Source: an uncultured Oceanospirillaceae bacterium
GTDB lineage: Bacteria > Pseudomonadota > Gammaproteobacteria > Pseudomonadales > Balneatricaceae
Assembly (NCBI GenBank): GCA_913057435.1
Contig: CAJXNY010000007.1
Location: 1-64,000, forward strand
Direction of reading: 5' to 3'
Length of the DNA: 64,000 nucleotides
Positions 34,247-44,023 of this stretch are shown piece by piece. A model generated the notes under the pieces. That model saw nothing but the letters and a program-made list of their open reading frames with translations, had not been told where the DNA came from and did not search any database. The translations under genes were made by a program, and so were the position numbers. Numbering within the stretch: position 1 is the first letter of the stretch; each line of letters starts with the position of its first letter.

Positions 34247-37200
34247 ATGAATTTCAGTCACTTTTTTATTCAGCGGCCTATCTTCGCCGCAGTACTATCA
34301 CTGTTGATCCTGATCGGTGGCAGTATTTCACTGTTTCAGCTACCGATCAGCGAGTACCCCGAGGTGGTTCCACCCACCGTGGTGGTTACTGCTAACTACC
34401 CCGGTGCCAATCCGAAAGTGATCGGTGAGACCGTCGCCGCTCCGCTGGAACAGGAACTCAACGGACTGGAGAACATGATCTACATGTTCTCCCAGGCCAC
34501 CAGCGATGGCCGAATGACCCTGACGACCACCTTCGCACTGGGTACCGATCTGGACCGTGCTCAGGTACAGGTACAGAACCGGGTAAACAGTGCCCTGCCT
34601 CGTCTACCGCAAGAAGTACAGCGATTGGGGGTTGTGGCAGAAAAAGCCTCCCCCAACCTGACCATGGTGGTACACCTGTACTCGCCTGAAGGCAGCCGTG
34701 ATATCAGCTACCTGGCCAACTACGCCGACATCTATGTACAGGACCCTCTGGCACGCCTGCCAGGCGTTGGCGATGTAAAGATGTTTGGCGGTGGCAAATA
34801 CGCTATGCGTCTGTGGCTGCAGCCGGACGAGCTGGCTGAGCGCAGCCTGACCGCTAACGACGTCGTCCAGGCCGTACGCGAACAAAACCGTCAGGTGGCA
34901 GCGGGCTCACTGGGGGCGCAGCCCACGGTGCGAGAAAATCAGTTTCAGGTACTGCTTAACGTACAAGGCCGGTTATCCAGCCCGGAAGAGTTCGGTGAAA
35001 TCGTGATTCGGGTCGATGATAACGGTGCCATCACCCGGCTTAAAGACGTCGCCCGGGTCGAACTCGGTGCGGACGCCTATTCCCTGCGCGCGCTGCTCGA
35101 TGGCAACACCGCTGTCGCCATTCCAATTTTCCAGCGGCCAGGCTCTAACGCCATTGAACTGTCAGATCAGGTACGGGCCACCATGGCCGAGCTTTCTTCA
35201 CGCTTCCCACAGGATGTCGCTTACGAAATTGTGTACGACCCGACCGTGTTTGTCCGGGGATCGATTGAAGCCGTAATCAGCACCCTGCTGGAAGCCATTG
35301 CACTGGTTGTGCTGGTTGTTATTTTATTTCTGCAAACCTGGCGCGCCTCAATCATCCCACTGATCGCTGTACCGGTTTCACTGATCGGCACCTTCGCTGT
35401 GATGCAGTGGCTTGGCGTATCCATTAACACGCTGTCATTGTTCGGGCTGGTACTGGCAATCGGCATTGTGGTCGATGATGCCATCGTGGTAGTCGAGAAC
35501 GTGGAACGAAACATTCATCGTGGTCTGTCTTCCGTCGAGGCAACTCGCCAGGCAATGCGTGAAGTCACCGGGCCGATTATCGCCATCGCACTGGTGCTCT
35601 GCGCGGTGTTTATCCCAACCGCTTTTATCGAGGGCCTGTCGGGCCAGTTCTATAAACAGTTTGCGCTGACCATCACAATCTCAACACTGATTTCGGCCTT
35701 CAACTCGCTGACGCTGTCACCGGCATTGTGTGCACTGCTGCTCAAATCCCATGATGCTAAACCGGACCGCCTGACCCGGTTAATGGACTTATTGTTCGGC
35801 CGCTGGTTATTCAAGCCGTTTAATGCCGTATTTGAGCGCAGCGCCAATTTGTACCAGAACGGCGTCAAACGGCTGATTCGTTTTGGCGCGATTGTTGGTC
35901 TGGTGTATATCGGCCTGCTGGGAATGACCGGCAAGCTGTTTAACGAGGTACCCGGTGGCTTTATTCCCGCCCAGGATAAACAGTATCTGGTCGCCATTGC
36001 TCAGCTGCCAGATGCCGCCAGCCTGGACCGTACCGAAGCGGTGATCCGGGAGATGGAAAAGATCGCCCTGCAAACCCCGGGAGTCGAACATACCGTTGCC
36101 TTCCCTGGCCTGTCAGTAAACGGATTTACCAACAGCCCTAACAGCGGCATTGTATTTGTCACCCTGGCCGATTTTGAGGCCCGTACAGACCCTGCCCTGC
36201 ACGCCAATGCCATCGCCGGTGCGCTGAACGGTAAATTCACCACAATTGATGAAGCTTTTGTCGCGGTATTCCCACCACCACCGATCCTGGGCCTGGGCAC
36301 CACAGGCGGCTTTAAATTGCAGCTCGAAGACCGTGCAAATCTGGGATTTGAGTCACTGTTTAACGCGCTGCAGGGCATTATCGCCGAAGGTCGTAAAGAC
36401 CCGGCGCTGGTCGGCCTCTACTCCAGTTTCCGTATCCAGGTGCCGCAAATGGATATTATCGTCGACCGGGAGCAGGCACTGGTACAGGGCGTACCCCTAA
36501 GTGAAGTATTCGACGCATTGCAGATCTATCTGGGTTCACTGTACGTCAACGACTTCAACCTGTTTGGCCGCACCTATCAGGTGAATGCCCAGGCCGATGC
36601 CCGCTACCGCCTCAACCCGGATCAGATCTTGCGGCTGGAGGTGCGCAACAGTCGCGGTGATATGGTGCCTCTGGGCTCCGTACTGACGGTGAAGCCCACC
36701 ACCGGCCCTGATCGGGTTATGCACTATAACGGCTACCCCAGCGCTGAGCTCAACGGCAGCCCGGCACCCGGCTATAGCTCGGACCAGGCCCGTGATGCCA
36801 TCGAGCGAGTGTTACAGCGTGCGCTACCTGAAGGTATTGCTTACGAATGGACCGAAGTGACCTACCAGCAGATCCTGGCCGGTAACACCATGGCCTATAT
36901 TTTCCCACTGGTGGTGGTGCTGGTATTCCTGGTGCTGGCAGCCCAGTACGAAAGCCTGACCCTGCCACTGGCTATCATCCTGATCGTACCGATGACGATT
37001 CTGTCAGCGCTGGCCGGGGTGATGTATATGGGCGGGGATAACAATATTTTCACCCGTATCGCGCTCATTGTACTGGTGGCGCTGGCCTGTAAAAATGCCA
37101 TCCTGATGGTTGAATTTGCCCGCGACCGCCAGCACAGCGGCCAATCCAGGCGAGCAGCTATTCTTGAGGCTTGCCGCCTGCGTCTGCGCCCGATCCTGAT

Positions 37201-37408
37201 GACCTCCATTGCCTTTACTGCCGGTGTGGTACCGCTGGTAATGGCCACCGGTGCCGGGGCTGAAATGCGCCAGGCGATGGGTATCGCCGTCTTCGCCGGC
37301 ATGCTGGGCGTTACATTCTTTGGCCTGCTGTTCACCCCGGTGTTCTATATGGCCATGACAGCACTGGGGCGTCGTTGTAAATCCGCTGAAACACTCAACC
37401 AGGACTAA
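34247..37408 (+). CDS. RND multidrug efflux transporter (HAE1 family, MexF-like)
   Basis: A 1053-residue inner-membrane proton-driven pump. It begins MNFSHFFIQRPIFAAVLSLL, has two large periplasmic loops and twelve membrane helices, and carries the proton-relay Asp pair in GIVVDDAIVVVENVER and the C-terminal IVLVALACKNAILMVEFA segment. The family exports drugs, solvents and biocides. Sequence flavour is closer to MexF than to AcrB. No outer-membrane factor gene or dedicated repressor lies beside it, so it must use a TolC-like channel encoded elsewhere. Confidence 0.95.
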   Translation: MNFSHFFIQRPIFAAVLSLLILIGGSISLFQLPISEYPEVVPPTVVVTANYPGANPKVIGETVAAPLEQELNGLENMIYMFSQATSDGRMTLTTTFALGTDLDRAQVQVQNRVNSALPRLPQEVQRLGVVAEKASPNLTMVVHLYSPEGSRDISYLANYADIYVQDPLARLPGVGDVKMFGGGKYAMRLWLQPDELAERSLTANDVVQAVREQNRQVAAGSLGAQPTVRENQFQVLLNVQGRLSSPEEFGEIVIRVDDNGAITRLKDVARVELGADAYSLRALLDGNTAVAIPIFQRPGSNAIELSDQVRATMAELSSRFPQDVAYEIVYDPTVFVRGSIEAVISTLLEAIALVVLVVILFLQTWRASIIPLIAVPVSLIGTFAVMQWLGVSINTLSLFGLVLAIGIVVDDAIVVVENVERNIHRGLSSVEATRQAMREVTGPIIAIALVLCAVFIPTAFIEGLSGQFYKQFALTITISTLISAFNSLTLSPALCALLLKSHDAKPDRLTRLMDLLFGRWLFKPFNAVFERSANLYQNGVKRLIRFGAIVGLVYIGLLGMTGKLFNEVPGGFIPAQDKQYLVAIAQLPDAASLDRTEAVIREMEKIALQTPGVEHTVAFPGLSVNGFTNSPNSGIVFVTLADFEARTDPALHANAIAGALNGKFTTIDEAFVAVFPPPPILGLGTTGGFKLQLEDRANLGFESLFNALQGIIAEGRKDPALVGLYSSFRIQVPQMDIIVDREQALVQGVPLSEVFDALQIYLGSLYVNDFNLFGRTYQVNAQADARYRLNPDQILRLEVRNSRGDMVPLGSVLTVKPTTGPDRVMHYNGYPSAELNGSPAPGYSSDQARDAIERVLQRALPEGIAYEWTEVTYQQILAGNTMAYIFPLVVVLVFLVLAAQYESLTLPLAIILIVPMTILSALAGVMYMGGDNNIFTRIALIVLVALACKNAILMVEFARDRQHSGQSRRAAILEACRLRLRPILMTSIAFTAGVVPLVMATGAGAEMRQAMGIAVFAGMLGVTFFGLLFTPVFYMAMTALGRRCKSAETLNQD

Positions 37409-37419
37409 TCTGAACGACC

Positions 37420-37453
37420 ACAAAAAAGCCGGCGCATCTGCGCCGGCTTTTTC
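37420..37453. terminator. bidirectional terminator after the RND operon
   Basis: AAAAAGCCGGCGCA and TGCGCCGGCTTTTT are perfect 14-bp arms around TC, with A- and T-tracts on the two sides. It serves the RND operon and probably convergent rlmJ. Confidence 0.92.
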
Positions 37454-37503
37454 GTTTACGCAGCAAGATCCACACAAACAATCCGGATCTGCACCGCAGC
37501 AGA

Positions 37504-38343
37504 CTACTCTGCAACCAGTACATCCGCTTTGTAAAACGCTTCATCGCTCTCGCCCAGCACGTCAACCAGCTTAGGTAACACCGCCGACATCTTATCCATC
37601 AATCCCCAGGGCGGGTTAATGACGATCATCCCGGTTGCGGTCATGCCATGCCCATGGCTATCCGCAGCCAAACCCAGCTCGAAACGCTGAATATCTCTGA
37701 TTCCACTATGGACAAAGTTGCGTTCCAGATCATCAATCTGCTGACGGTTTACCATGGGGTACCAGATGGCATAGGTTCCGGTGGAGAATTTTTTGTAAGC
37801 TGTGTTCACCACTTTGAACACCTGGTCATAGTCAGCCTTGATCTCATAAGAGGGATCAATCAGTACCAGACCACGGCGTGCCGGGGGTGGCACCAGGCCT
37901 AACAGACCCTGAAAGCCATCTTCATGCTTCACCTGCACTCGACGATCATGACCAATATTATGCTTCAGCCGCTGAAAATCCTCCGGGTGTAATTCATACA
38001 GCCAGGCCTTATCCAGCCCGCGCAGGAAATCCTGAGCAATCAGCGGTGAACCCGGGTAATAGGCACCGGCCGCGTTGCCATCGTTATGCTCTTCAATCAC
38101 CTCAAAATAGCGCGCCAGTTCGGGCCAGTCTTGCGCCTCCAGCTTGCTGATACCACCCGCATACTCTTCCAGCTTACGCGCATGTTCAGAGTTCAGATTG
38201 AACAGCCCAGCCCCGGAATGCGTGTCGATATAGGTAAACGGCTTATCTTTTTTAGTCAGGTGCTCGAGGATCTCAACCTGCACAATGTGCTTGATGATGT
38301 CGGCAAAATTTCCAGCATGAAACGAGTGTCGGTAACTGAGCAA
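37504..38343 (-). CDS. rlmJ: 23S rRNA (adenine-2030-N6)-methyltransferase RlmJ
   Basis: A 279-residue RlmJ (YhiR). It begins LLSYRHSFHAGNFADIIKH, as family members do, and has the catalytic N6-methyltransferase motif as LIDPSYE (DPPY in E. coli) and YYPGSPLIAQ. It methylates A2030 of 23S rRNA. The ORF track runs to 38445, but TTG at 38343 is the likely start because it aligns with the family N-terminus and has AGGAG 6 nt upstream. The 277-bp upstream gap shows no gene. Confidence 0.93.
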   Translation of the reverse strand: MLSYRHSFHAGNFADIIKHIVQVEILEHLTKKDKPFTYIDTHSGAGLFNLNSEHARKLEEYAGGISKLEAQDWPELARYFEVIEEHNDGNAAGAYYPGSPLIAQDFLRGLDKAWLYELHPEDFQRLKHNIGHDRRVQVKHEDGFQGLLGLVPPPARRGLVLIDPSYEIKADYDQVFKVVNTAYKKFSTGTYAIWYPMVNRQQIDDLERNFVHSGIRDIQRFELGLAADSHGHGMTATGMIVINPPWGLMDKMSAVLPKLVDVLGESDEAFYKADVLVAE

Positions 38344-38620
38344 AATACTCTCCTGATTAAAATACACGGCCGCTACCCTGTATCGAATAACATCTACACA
38401 CAGGCATAAGGACGATACAGGTACGAAGTTGACGCTATATAACACAAAACAATCAGACAGGAAAGGAAATCACACAAAGACAGATTATAGCAAGCGCCAG
38501 CGCACCCGGAATCATAGCCACAGATGAATAGAATACTGATAGGAATGAAAAGGCTATATCATCACGGATTTCCCACTCACCCAGTAGCTTTAGTACGCTG
38601 CTTCAAACTAAGGATGCGTC

Positions 38621-39637
38621 ATGTCTAAATTACGTATTGGTATTATCGGCTCAGGAATGATTGCCGCCGTAGTAACAAACGCTATTAAGAGCAGTAATAA
38701 CGCAGAAGTAGTTGCAGTCGCCAGTCGCACCCCCGCGAATGCGCGCGCCTTTGCAGCAGAACACGACATCAGCACGGTATTCGACACCTGGCAACAGCTG
38801 ATCAGCTCAGATATGGCTGATGCCATTTACATCGCTACACCGACCAGCGCACGCGAAGAGATCGCGCTGGGTGCAGCACAAGCCAAAAAACATATTCTGG
38901 CCGAGAAGCCCTTTGCCAGCTACGAATCACTGCAGCGTATTACCCAGGCGGCCAAAGACAATGGCGTGGCGTTTATGGATGCCACCCACTTTGCTCACCA
39001 TCCACGTACTCAACAGATTCAGCAAACCCAGGCCGAGCAGATTGGTGAAAGCCAGGCGGTACGTTCCACCTTCTTCTTCCCACTGATGGAACGTGACAAC
39101 ATCCGCTTCGATACCGACAAAGAACCCACCGGCGCTGTCGGTGATATGGCCTGGTACTGCATGCGTGCCATCACCGAGTTTTTACAGCCGAACATGGACC
39201 TGTGTAATGTCGGGGGTTCCATCGTCCGGGATGAGGAAACTAACGCGGTTATTCGCGGCACCGGGGTAATGGCCTTTCAGGATGGCAAAACCTCGACCTT
39301 TGATTTTGGCTATAACGCCGGTGTCTGCCTGATGGACCTGGATATCCTGGCGGAGCGCGGCATGTTTCGCATGGACGACTTTGTGCTGGACTGGCAGCAG
39401 GGCTTTGCCTTTAACGACCCTGAGCACAAGGTGGGCTACACCCAGCGCAGCGAAATGCAGACCCCGGCACAGTTCGAGTTCATCGAAGCACCAAGCGAAC
39501 GGGCACAGGAAGTACAGATGGTGAATGCCTTCACCCTGCTGAGCCAGAACCCTGCCGGTGACCAGGCACAGGCCAGCATGCTGATCAGTGAACAGACCCA
39601 GTACCTGCTGGATATGTACTGGAACAAAGTCAGCTAA
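38621..39637 (+). CDS. Gfo/Idh/MocA family NAD(P)-dependent oxidoreductase
   Basis: A 338-residue dehydrogenase. The Rossmann N-terminus reads LRIGIIGSGMIAAVVTNAI, and the family motif HILAEKPFA (Lys of the EKP triad near residue 94) is followed by MDATHFAHHPR. The C-terminal alpha/beta domain is normal in length. Substrates in this family are sugars, inositols, biliverdin or dihydrodiols; none can be named from context. It stands alone. Confidence 0.88.
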   Translation: MSKLRIGIIGSGMIAAVVTNAIKSSNNAEVVAVASRTPANARAFAAEHDISTVFDTWQQLISSDMADAIYIATPTSAREEIALGAAQAKKHILAEKPFASYESLQRITQAAKDNGVAFMDATHFAHHPRTQQIQQTQAEQIGESQAVRSTFFFPLMERDNIRFDTDKEPTGAVGDMAWYCMRAITEFLQPNMDLCNVGGSIVRDEETNAVIRGTGVMAFQDGKTSTFDFGYNAGVCLMDLDILAERGMFRMDDFVLDWQQGFAFNDPEHKVGYTQRSEMQTPAQFEFIEAPSERAQEVQMVNAFTLLSQNPAGDQAQASMLISEQTQYLLDMYWNKVS

Positions 39638-39749
39638 TGACCCGCTTCACGCTATAACAGCCCGCTCCGCGGGTATCAGGTTTCGACAACTGATATCCGT
39701 GGTTTTCATAACGAGGCAGCTTTACCCTTCAGGCAATATAAATACAGCC

Positions 39750-40100
39750 CTACTTACACACAGTATTTTCCAGCCTGGATAACACCATAATCTTAAGTGA
39801 CTGCATACGAACCTCAGTCAATATAATTAATATAAAAGAATAAATAACGACTGATATTGCTATAGAAGCAAAACCATAAGACTGCGATACAAACGACGAA
39901 ACAGAAGAGAGAACCCCTACGAATAAAACAACCATTTGCGCCAGAAGATTATAACCAAACGTGCATTGCTTCGTTGCATAATCATAATGGATGTTTATCG
40001 GAAGCATAAAACCCAGTTTAATGGTTAGTTTATCAGTGCTCTGTTGATAAGGCTGTTGAATCTCATCCAGAATATCAGCCAGTTCTTTCAATTTTCCCAT
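39750..40100 (-). CDS. uncharacterised small membrane protein
   Basis: A 116-residue protein I do not recognise. The first 50 residues are soluble (start MGKLKELADILDEIQQPY), followed by two hydrophobic segments (about 52-72 and 80-100) and a short tail. It fits a two-helix membrane protein with a cytoplasmic N-terminus. CAGGGA lies about 7 nt before the ATG. Base composition is clearly more A/T-rich than the neighbours, hinting at acquisition or low expression. Confidence 0.55.
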   Translation of the reverse strand: MGKLKELADILDEIQQPYQQSTDKLTIKLGFMLPINIHYDYATKQCTFGYNLLAQMVVLFVGVLSSVSSFVSQSYGFASIAISVVIYSFILIILTEVRMQSLKIMVLSRLENTVCK

Positions 40101-40148
40101 AACACGTTCCCTGCGTTATATGCTCATTAAACCTTAGATTCCCATAAC

Positions 40149-40176
40149 AACCCTGTTTCGGTTGCGAAACAGGGTG
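40149..40176. terminator. hairpin downstream of the 40198-41240 genes
   Basis: ACCCTGTTTCG and CGAAACAGGGT are perfect 11-bp arms around a 4-nt loop. On the minus strand it lies 22 nt after the stop of the 40198 gene and is followed by TTGTTAT, so it may end that operon. Confidence 0.65.
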
Positions 40177-40197
40177 CGTCACACATCAGACCGACGG

Positions 40198-40647
40198 CTA
40201 GAGCAGCTCAACCCGCTCTCGTGTCCCACGACAGAACCCAGCCACCAGCGAATACTGCAAAAATGCACAGCTGGTTGTCAGGTAATTAGAAACCCAGTAT
40301 TTCACATCCTCGGCATAGTCATCTGTTTTCGTATTTTCAGCCTGCGCCAGCACTGGAAACTTACAGATGACAATCTGCGAGGAATCATTTTTCCTTGCTG
40401 CATCAGTCACACAGATGGTCAGCGTTGCCAGCGCTGCATTCCAGTTAAAGAGCAGATACATAGAATCATCCTGGATGTTTTTCCGCTGCATGGCCGCCGC
40501 CTTTTCAGCACCCTGGTTAATAGCGCTCTGCACCTGTGCATCATCAGTCACCTCAGACTCTGCGACATATACGATGTAGTCACCCTCAACACCACACACA
40601 CCCTCAGGTGGCGCGCCTGCTTTGCTTTCATTCCAGTTCAACTGCAT
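40198..40647 (-). CDS. uncharacterised protein downstream of an NTF2-like gene
   Basis: A protein of 149 residues (160 if ATG 40680 is used) with no family I recognise. It starts MQLNWNESKAGAPPEG and continues with GDYIVYVAESEVTDDAQVQS, LLFNWNAALATLTICVTDA and a C-terminal part with two cysteines. No signal peptide or membrane helix is clear. ATG 40647 is preferred because AGGA stands 6 nt before it. It follows the NTF2-like gene by some 45 nt and is likely co-transcribed with it. Confidence 0.6.
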   Translation of the reverse strand: MQLNWNESKAGAPPEGVCGVEGDYIVYVAESEVTDDAQVQSAINQGAEKAAAMQRKNIQDDSMYLLFNWNAALATLTICVTDAARKNDSSQIVICKFPVLAQAENTKTDDYAEDVKYWVSNYLTTSCAFLQYSLVAGFCRGTRERVELL

Positions 40648-40691
40648 TTCAATTCCTGTGGTGGCTAACCGTTTAGTCATAATAGTGTTTA

Positions 40692-41240
40692 TCAATATTG
40701 CTGGTACGCATCGTACCATTGCACTACACCCTGTAACCCATCAAGCCGAGGCATGGTTTCGTGTAACGCCGCAGACGCGACCCACGGATAATCCTGGTTA
40801 TCTAACCAGGACAACACAATGGCCGCTTCGCCCGACTCCAGGACAACCATATCATCGATAACGATAGTCAATTGCTCCACTTGCGGGCACACATCAGCAC
40901 TGAAACGCCAGTGATACTCACCAAAACCAACCCGGCACTGACCCGTAATTTTGTCAGTCATACCCACCAGCCACCGGCAATCAAGTGCTTGCATACCAAC
41001 GTTGACACTATCGATAAGACAGAGAGTGTATATATTGTTCCACTTCTGATTGAAATCTCTCACCAGGGTATCAGTAATTTTATCAACACCACTGACTGCA
41101 GCAGGGAAGCTGATCGCATCAGTCTGAACCTGCATGCTGAGGGTCGCATTGTTACTAAAAACCCGCGCCATCAGGTGAGGGCGGCTCTGGTCTTTCGCTT
41201 TAATATACTGGCTGATCAGATACTGGTAATGAGCTCTCAT
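40692..41240 (-). CDS. SnoaL/NTF2-like protein, uncharacterised
   Basis: A 182-residue protein with features of the SnoaL/NTF2 fold: an N-terminal helix ending in KDQSRPHLMARVFSNNATLSMQV, a helix GVDKITDTLVRDFNQKWNN, then beta-strands (ALDCRWLVGM, CRVGFGEYHWRF, QLTIVIDDMVVL). Such folds serve as small enzymes or ligand-binding domains; no active site can be named. ATG 41240 follows AAGGAAG by 6 nt. It starts about 33 nt after the YihY-like stop, so it is probably the second gene of a yihY-led operon. Confidence 0.6.
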   Translation of the reverse strand: MRAHYQYLISQYIKAKDQSRPHLMARVFSNNATLSMQVQTDAISFPAAVSGVDKITDTLVRDFNQKWNNIYTLCLIDSVNVGMQALDCRWLVGMTDKITGQCRVGFGEYHWRFSADVCPQVEQLTIVIDDMVVLESGEAAIVLSWLDNQDYPWVASAALHETMPRLDGLQGVVQWYDAYQQY

Positions 41241-41273
41241 CAATCGCTTCCTTGGTGATTATCAGGCAATAAC

Positions 41274-42533
41274 TCAGGCTTCTTGCTGCTGTTTCAGCTG
41301 ACCACTTTGTACTGCTGGAAACCCTTCTTCAAAAAGCCCCAGCAAACTAAGCGCCATCTGCTGCTTGCGCTGGCCTTCAACCGCTTGCAGACACTCATCC
41401 AGCCGGCGTTGCCAGCCTTTCAGCGCGGTGACATCACTCCCTGCAGGCAACGGCCAGGGCAACAACTGACAAAAGTCAGCCAGGCTGAGCTGACTCAGAT
41501 CACAACACAGCAGGTAATCACCCTGGTCACTGCGGCGGATCAGCCGGGCACTCATCAACAATTGCACATACTGATCCCAGCGGCCCTGATCCAGCCCATC
41601 CACTTCTTGCAGCAACGTACTATCGGCCACCGTTTCACTGTTGCGCTGGCCCTGCCAGAGTCGATGTAACACACCGAGGACGATCTGCAGATCCTCACCC
41701 GACTGCTCCATATTATTATGCTGGAACACCGTCAGCGCCCGGGTCAGTTCAGCCCCCAGCAGAATGATCACCCAGCTGATGAAAATCCACAGCAGAAATA
41801 ACGGCACAGCGGCAAAGGCGCCGTAGATCAACTCATAGGAAGGGAACTGGGTAACAAACATGGCAAAGCTGCGTTTGGCGGTTTCGAACATCAGCGCCAC
41901 CACCAGCCCGCCAATCACGGCACTGCGGAACGGCACCCGACAGTTAGGCACGGCCATATACAGCAAACTGAACGCCAGCGCCGACAGCACCATGGGTAAT
42001 AACGCCAGCACCCGGGTTTTGCCCACCAGCTCGGTAGCACTGCTGACCAGCGACAAAGAGGCAATATAGGAGGTCAGGCCCAGCCCGATACCGATCAGAA
42101 TCGGCCCCAGACTCAGAATTGCCCAGTAAATCAGAAAACTGGACAGCCCTTTACGCGCTTCGCTAACCCGCCAGATACGGTTAAACGCCGACTCGATATT
42201 GCGCATCATCATGATCGAAGTAATCACCAGAAACACGATACCCACCACCGTCAAACTACGCGCCTGACCGGCAAAATCCGCCAGGTAGTTCTGCACCACT
42301 TCACCGGTTGCCGGAACAAAGTTGGTGAAAATCCAGTGCTGCAACTCCTCACCCACCCCGGAAAAGTTGGGGATCGCGGCCAGCATCGCATAACTCACGG
42401 TCATTAGCGGCACAACGGCAAACAGTGTCGTATAGGTCAGTGCAGAGGCATTGAGAATGCCCTGATTAGCGACAAACTGGCGCATCAGGTACAGCATAAA
42501 CTGCACAGGCTGACTGGAAAGCACAGGCGGCAT
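41274..42533 (-). CDS. YihY/BrkB family membrane protein
   Basis: A 419-residue inner-membrane protein of the YihY (UPF0761, formerly misnamed RNase BN) family. About six membrane helices occupy residues 30-270, with the conserved stretches ALTYTTLFAVVPLMTV, FNRIWRV and YELIYGAFAAVPLFLLWIFISW. The C-terminal ~140 residues are cytoplasmic and winged-helix-like, an extension also found in Pseudomonas homologues but absent from E. coli YihY. Function is unknown. It is divergent from arsC-wrbA, as in P. aeruginosa PA0949-PA0951. Confidence 0.87.
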   Translation of the reverse strand: MPPVLSSQPVQFMLYLMRQFVANQGILNASALTYTTLFAVVPLMTVSYAMLAAIPNFSGVGEELQHWIFTNFVPATGEVVQNYLADFAGQARSLTVVGIVFLVITSIMMMRNIESAFNRIWRVSEARKGLSSFLIYWAILSLGPILIGIGLGLTSYIASLSLVSSATELVGKTRVLALLPMVLSALAFSLLYMAVPNCRVPFRSAVIGGLVVALMFETAKRSFAMFVTQFPSYELIYGAFAAVPLFLLWIFISWVIILLGAELTRALTVFQHNNMEQSGEDLQIVLGVLHRLWQGQRNSETVADSTLLQEVDGLDQGRWDQYVQLLMSARLIRRSDQGDYLLCCDLSQLSLADFCQLLPWPLPAGSDVTALKGWQRRLDECLQAVEGQRKQQMALSLLGLFEEGFPAVQSGQLKQQQEA

Positions 42534-42691
42534 AACATGATCCCTTCAATGAATATGAATGGCTATTTTGAAGCACTGGCGGGGGGGTATACAATAGCGC
42601 CCCTAAAACAGAATGATAAAGGTGCCGGGCATGCCTGCCGCGCCAGCGCAGCCAGCACCGGACACCGGCTAACCCAACGGGGAAACACACC

Positions 42692-43648
<957 letters not shown>

Positions 43649-43649
<1 letters not shown>

Positions 43650-44023
43650 TGACCCTCGAAACCAAAGTTCGTCTGACCCGCACGGTGTCCCTGCTGAGTT
43701 ATATCGGCCTGCTGGTCCTGTTCGTGGCCTGGTACCTGGTACTGAATCCAGTACTGGGCGCTAACCCCTGGGTGATTATCGGCGCACAAAGCTCACTGTT
43801 GCTGGCGTTTATACCCACCATGATCTCCGGCCGTCCCCGTGGCCATGCCTGGTTGTGTTTCGTTATCCTGCTGTACTTTTCCCATGCCGTACTGGTTGCC
43901 GCCAACCCGGCCACACAGCTGATCGGCCTGACCTACAGCATCCTCACCGGCACGCTGTTTGCCTCCGCCATGTATTACACCCGCTGGCGCGCGCGCCTGA
44001 ACAAGGCACTGGCAGGTCAGTAA
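43649..44023 (+). CDS. DUF2069 small membrane protein
   Basis: A 124-residue protein with four hydrophobic segments and a short loop (MISGRPRGHAWLCF) between helices two and three, which is the DUF2069 pattern. It follows wrbA with a one-base overlap, as in other gammaproteobacteria. Function unknown. Its stop (TAATG) overlaps the start of the SufS-SufE fusion. Confidence 0.85.
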
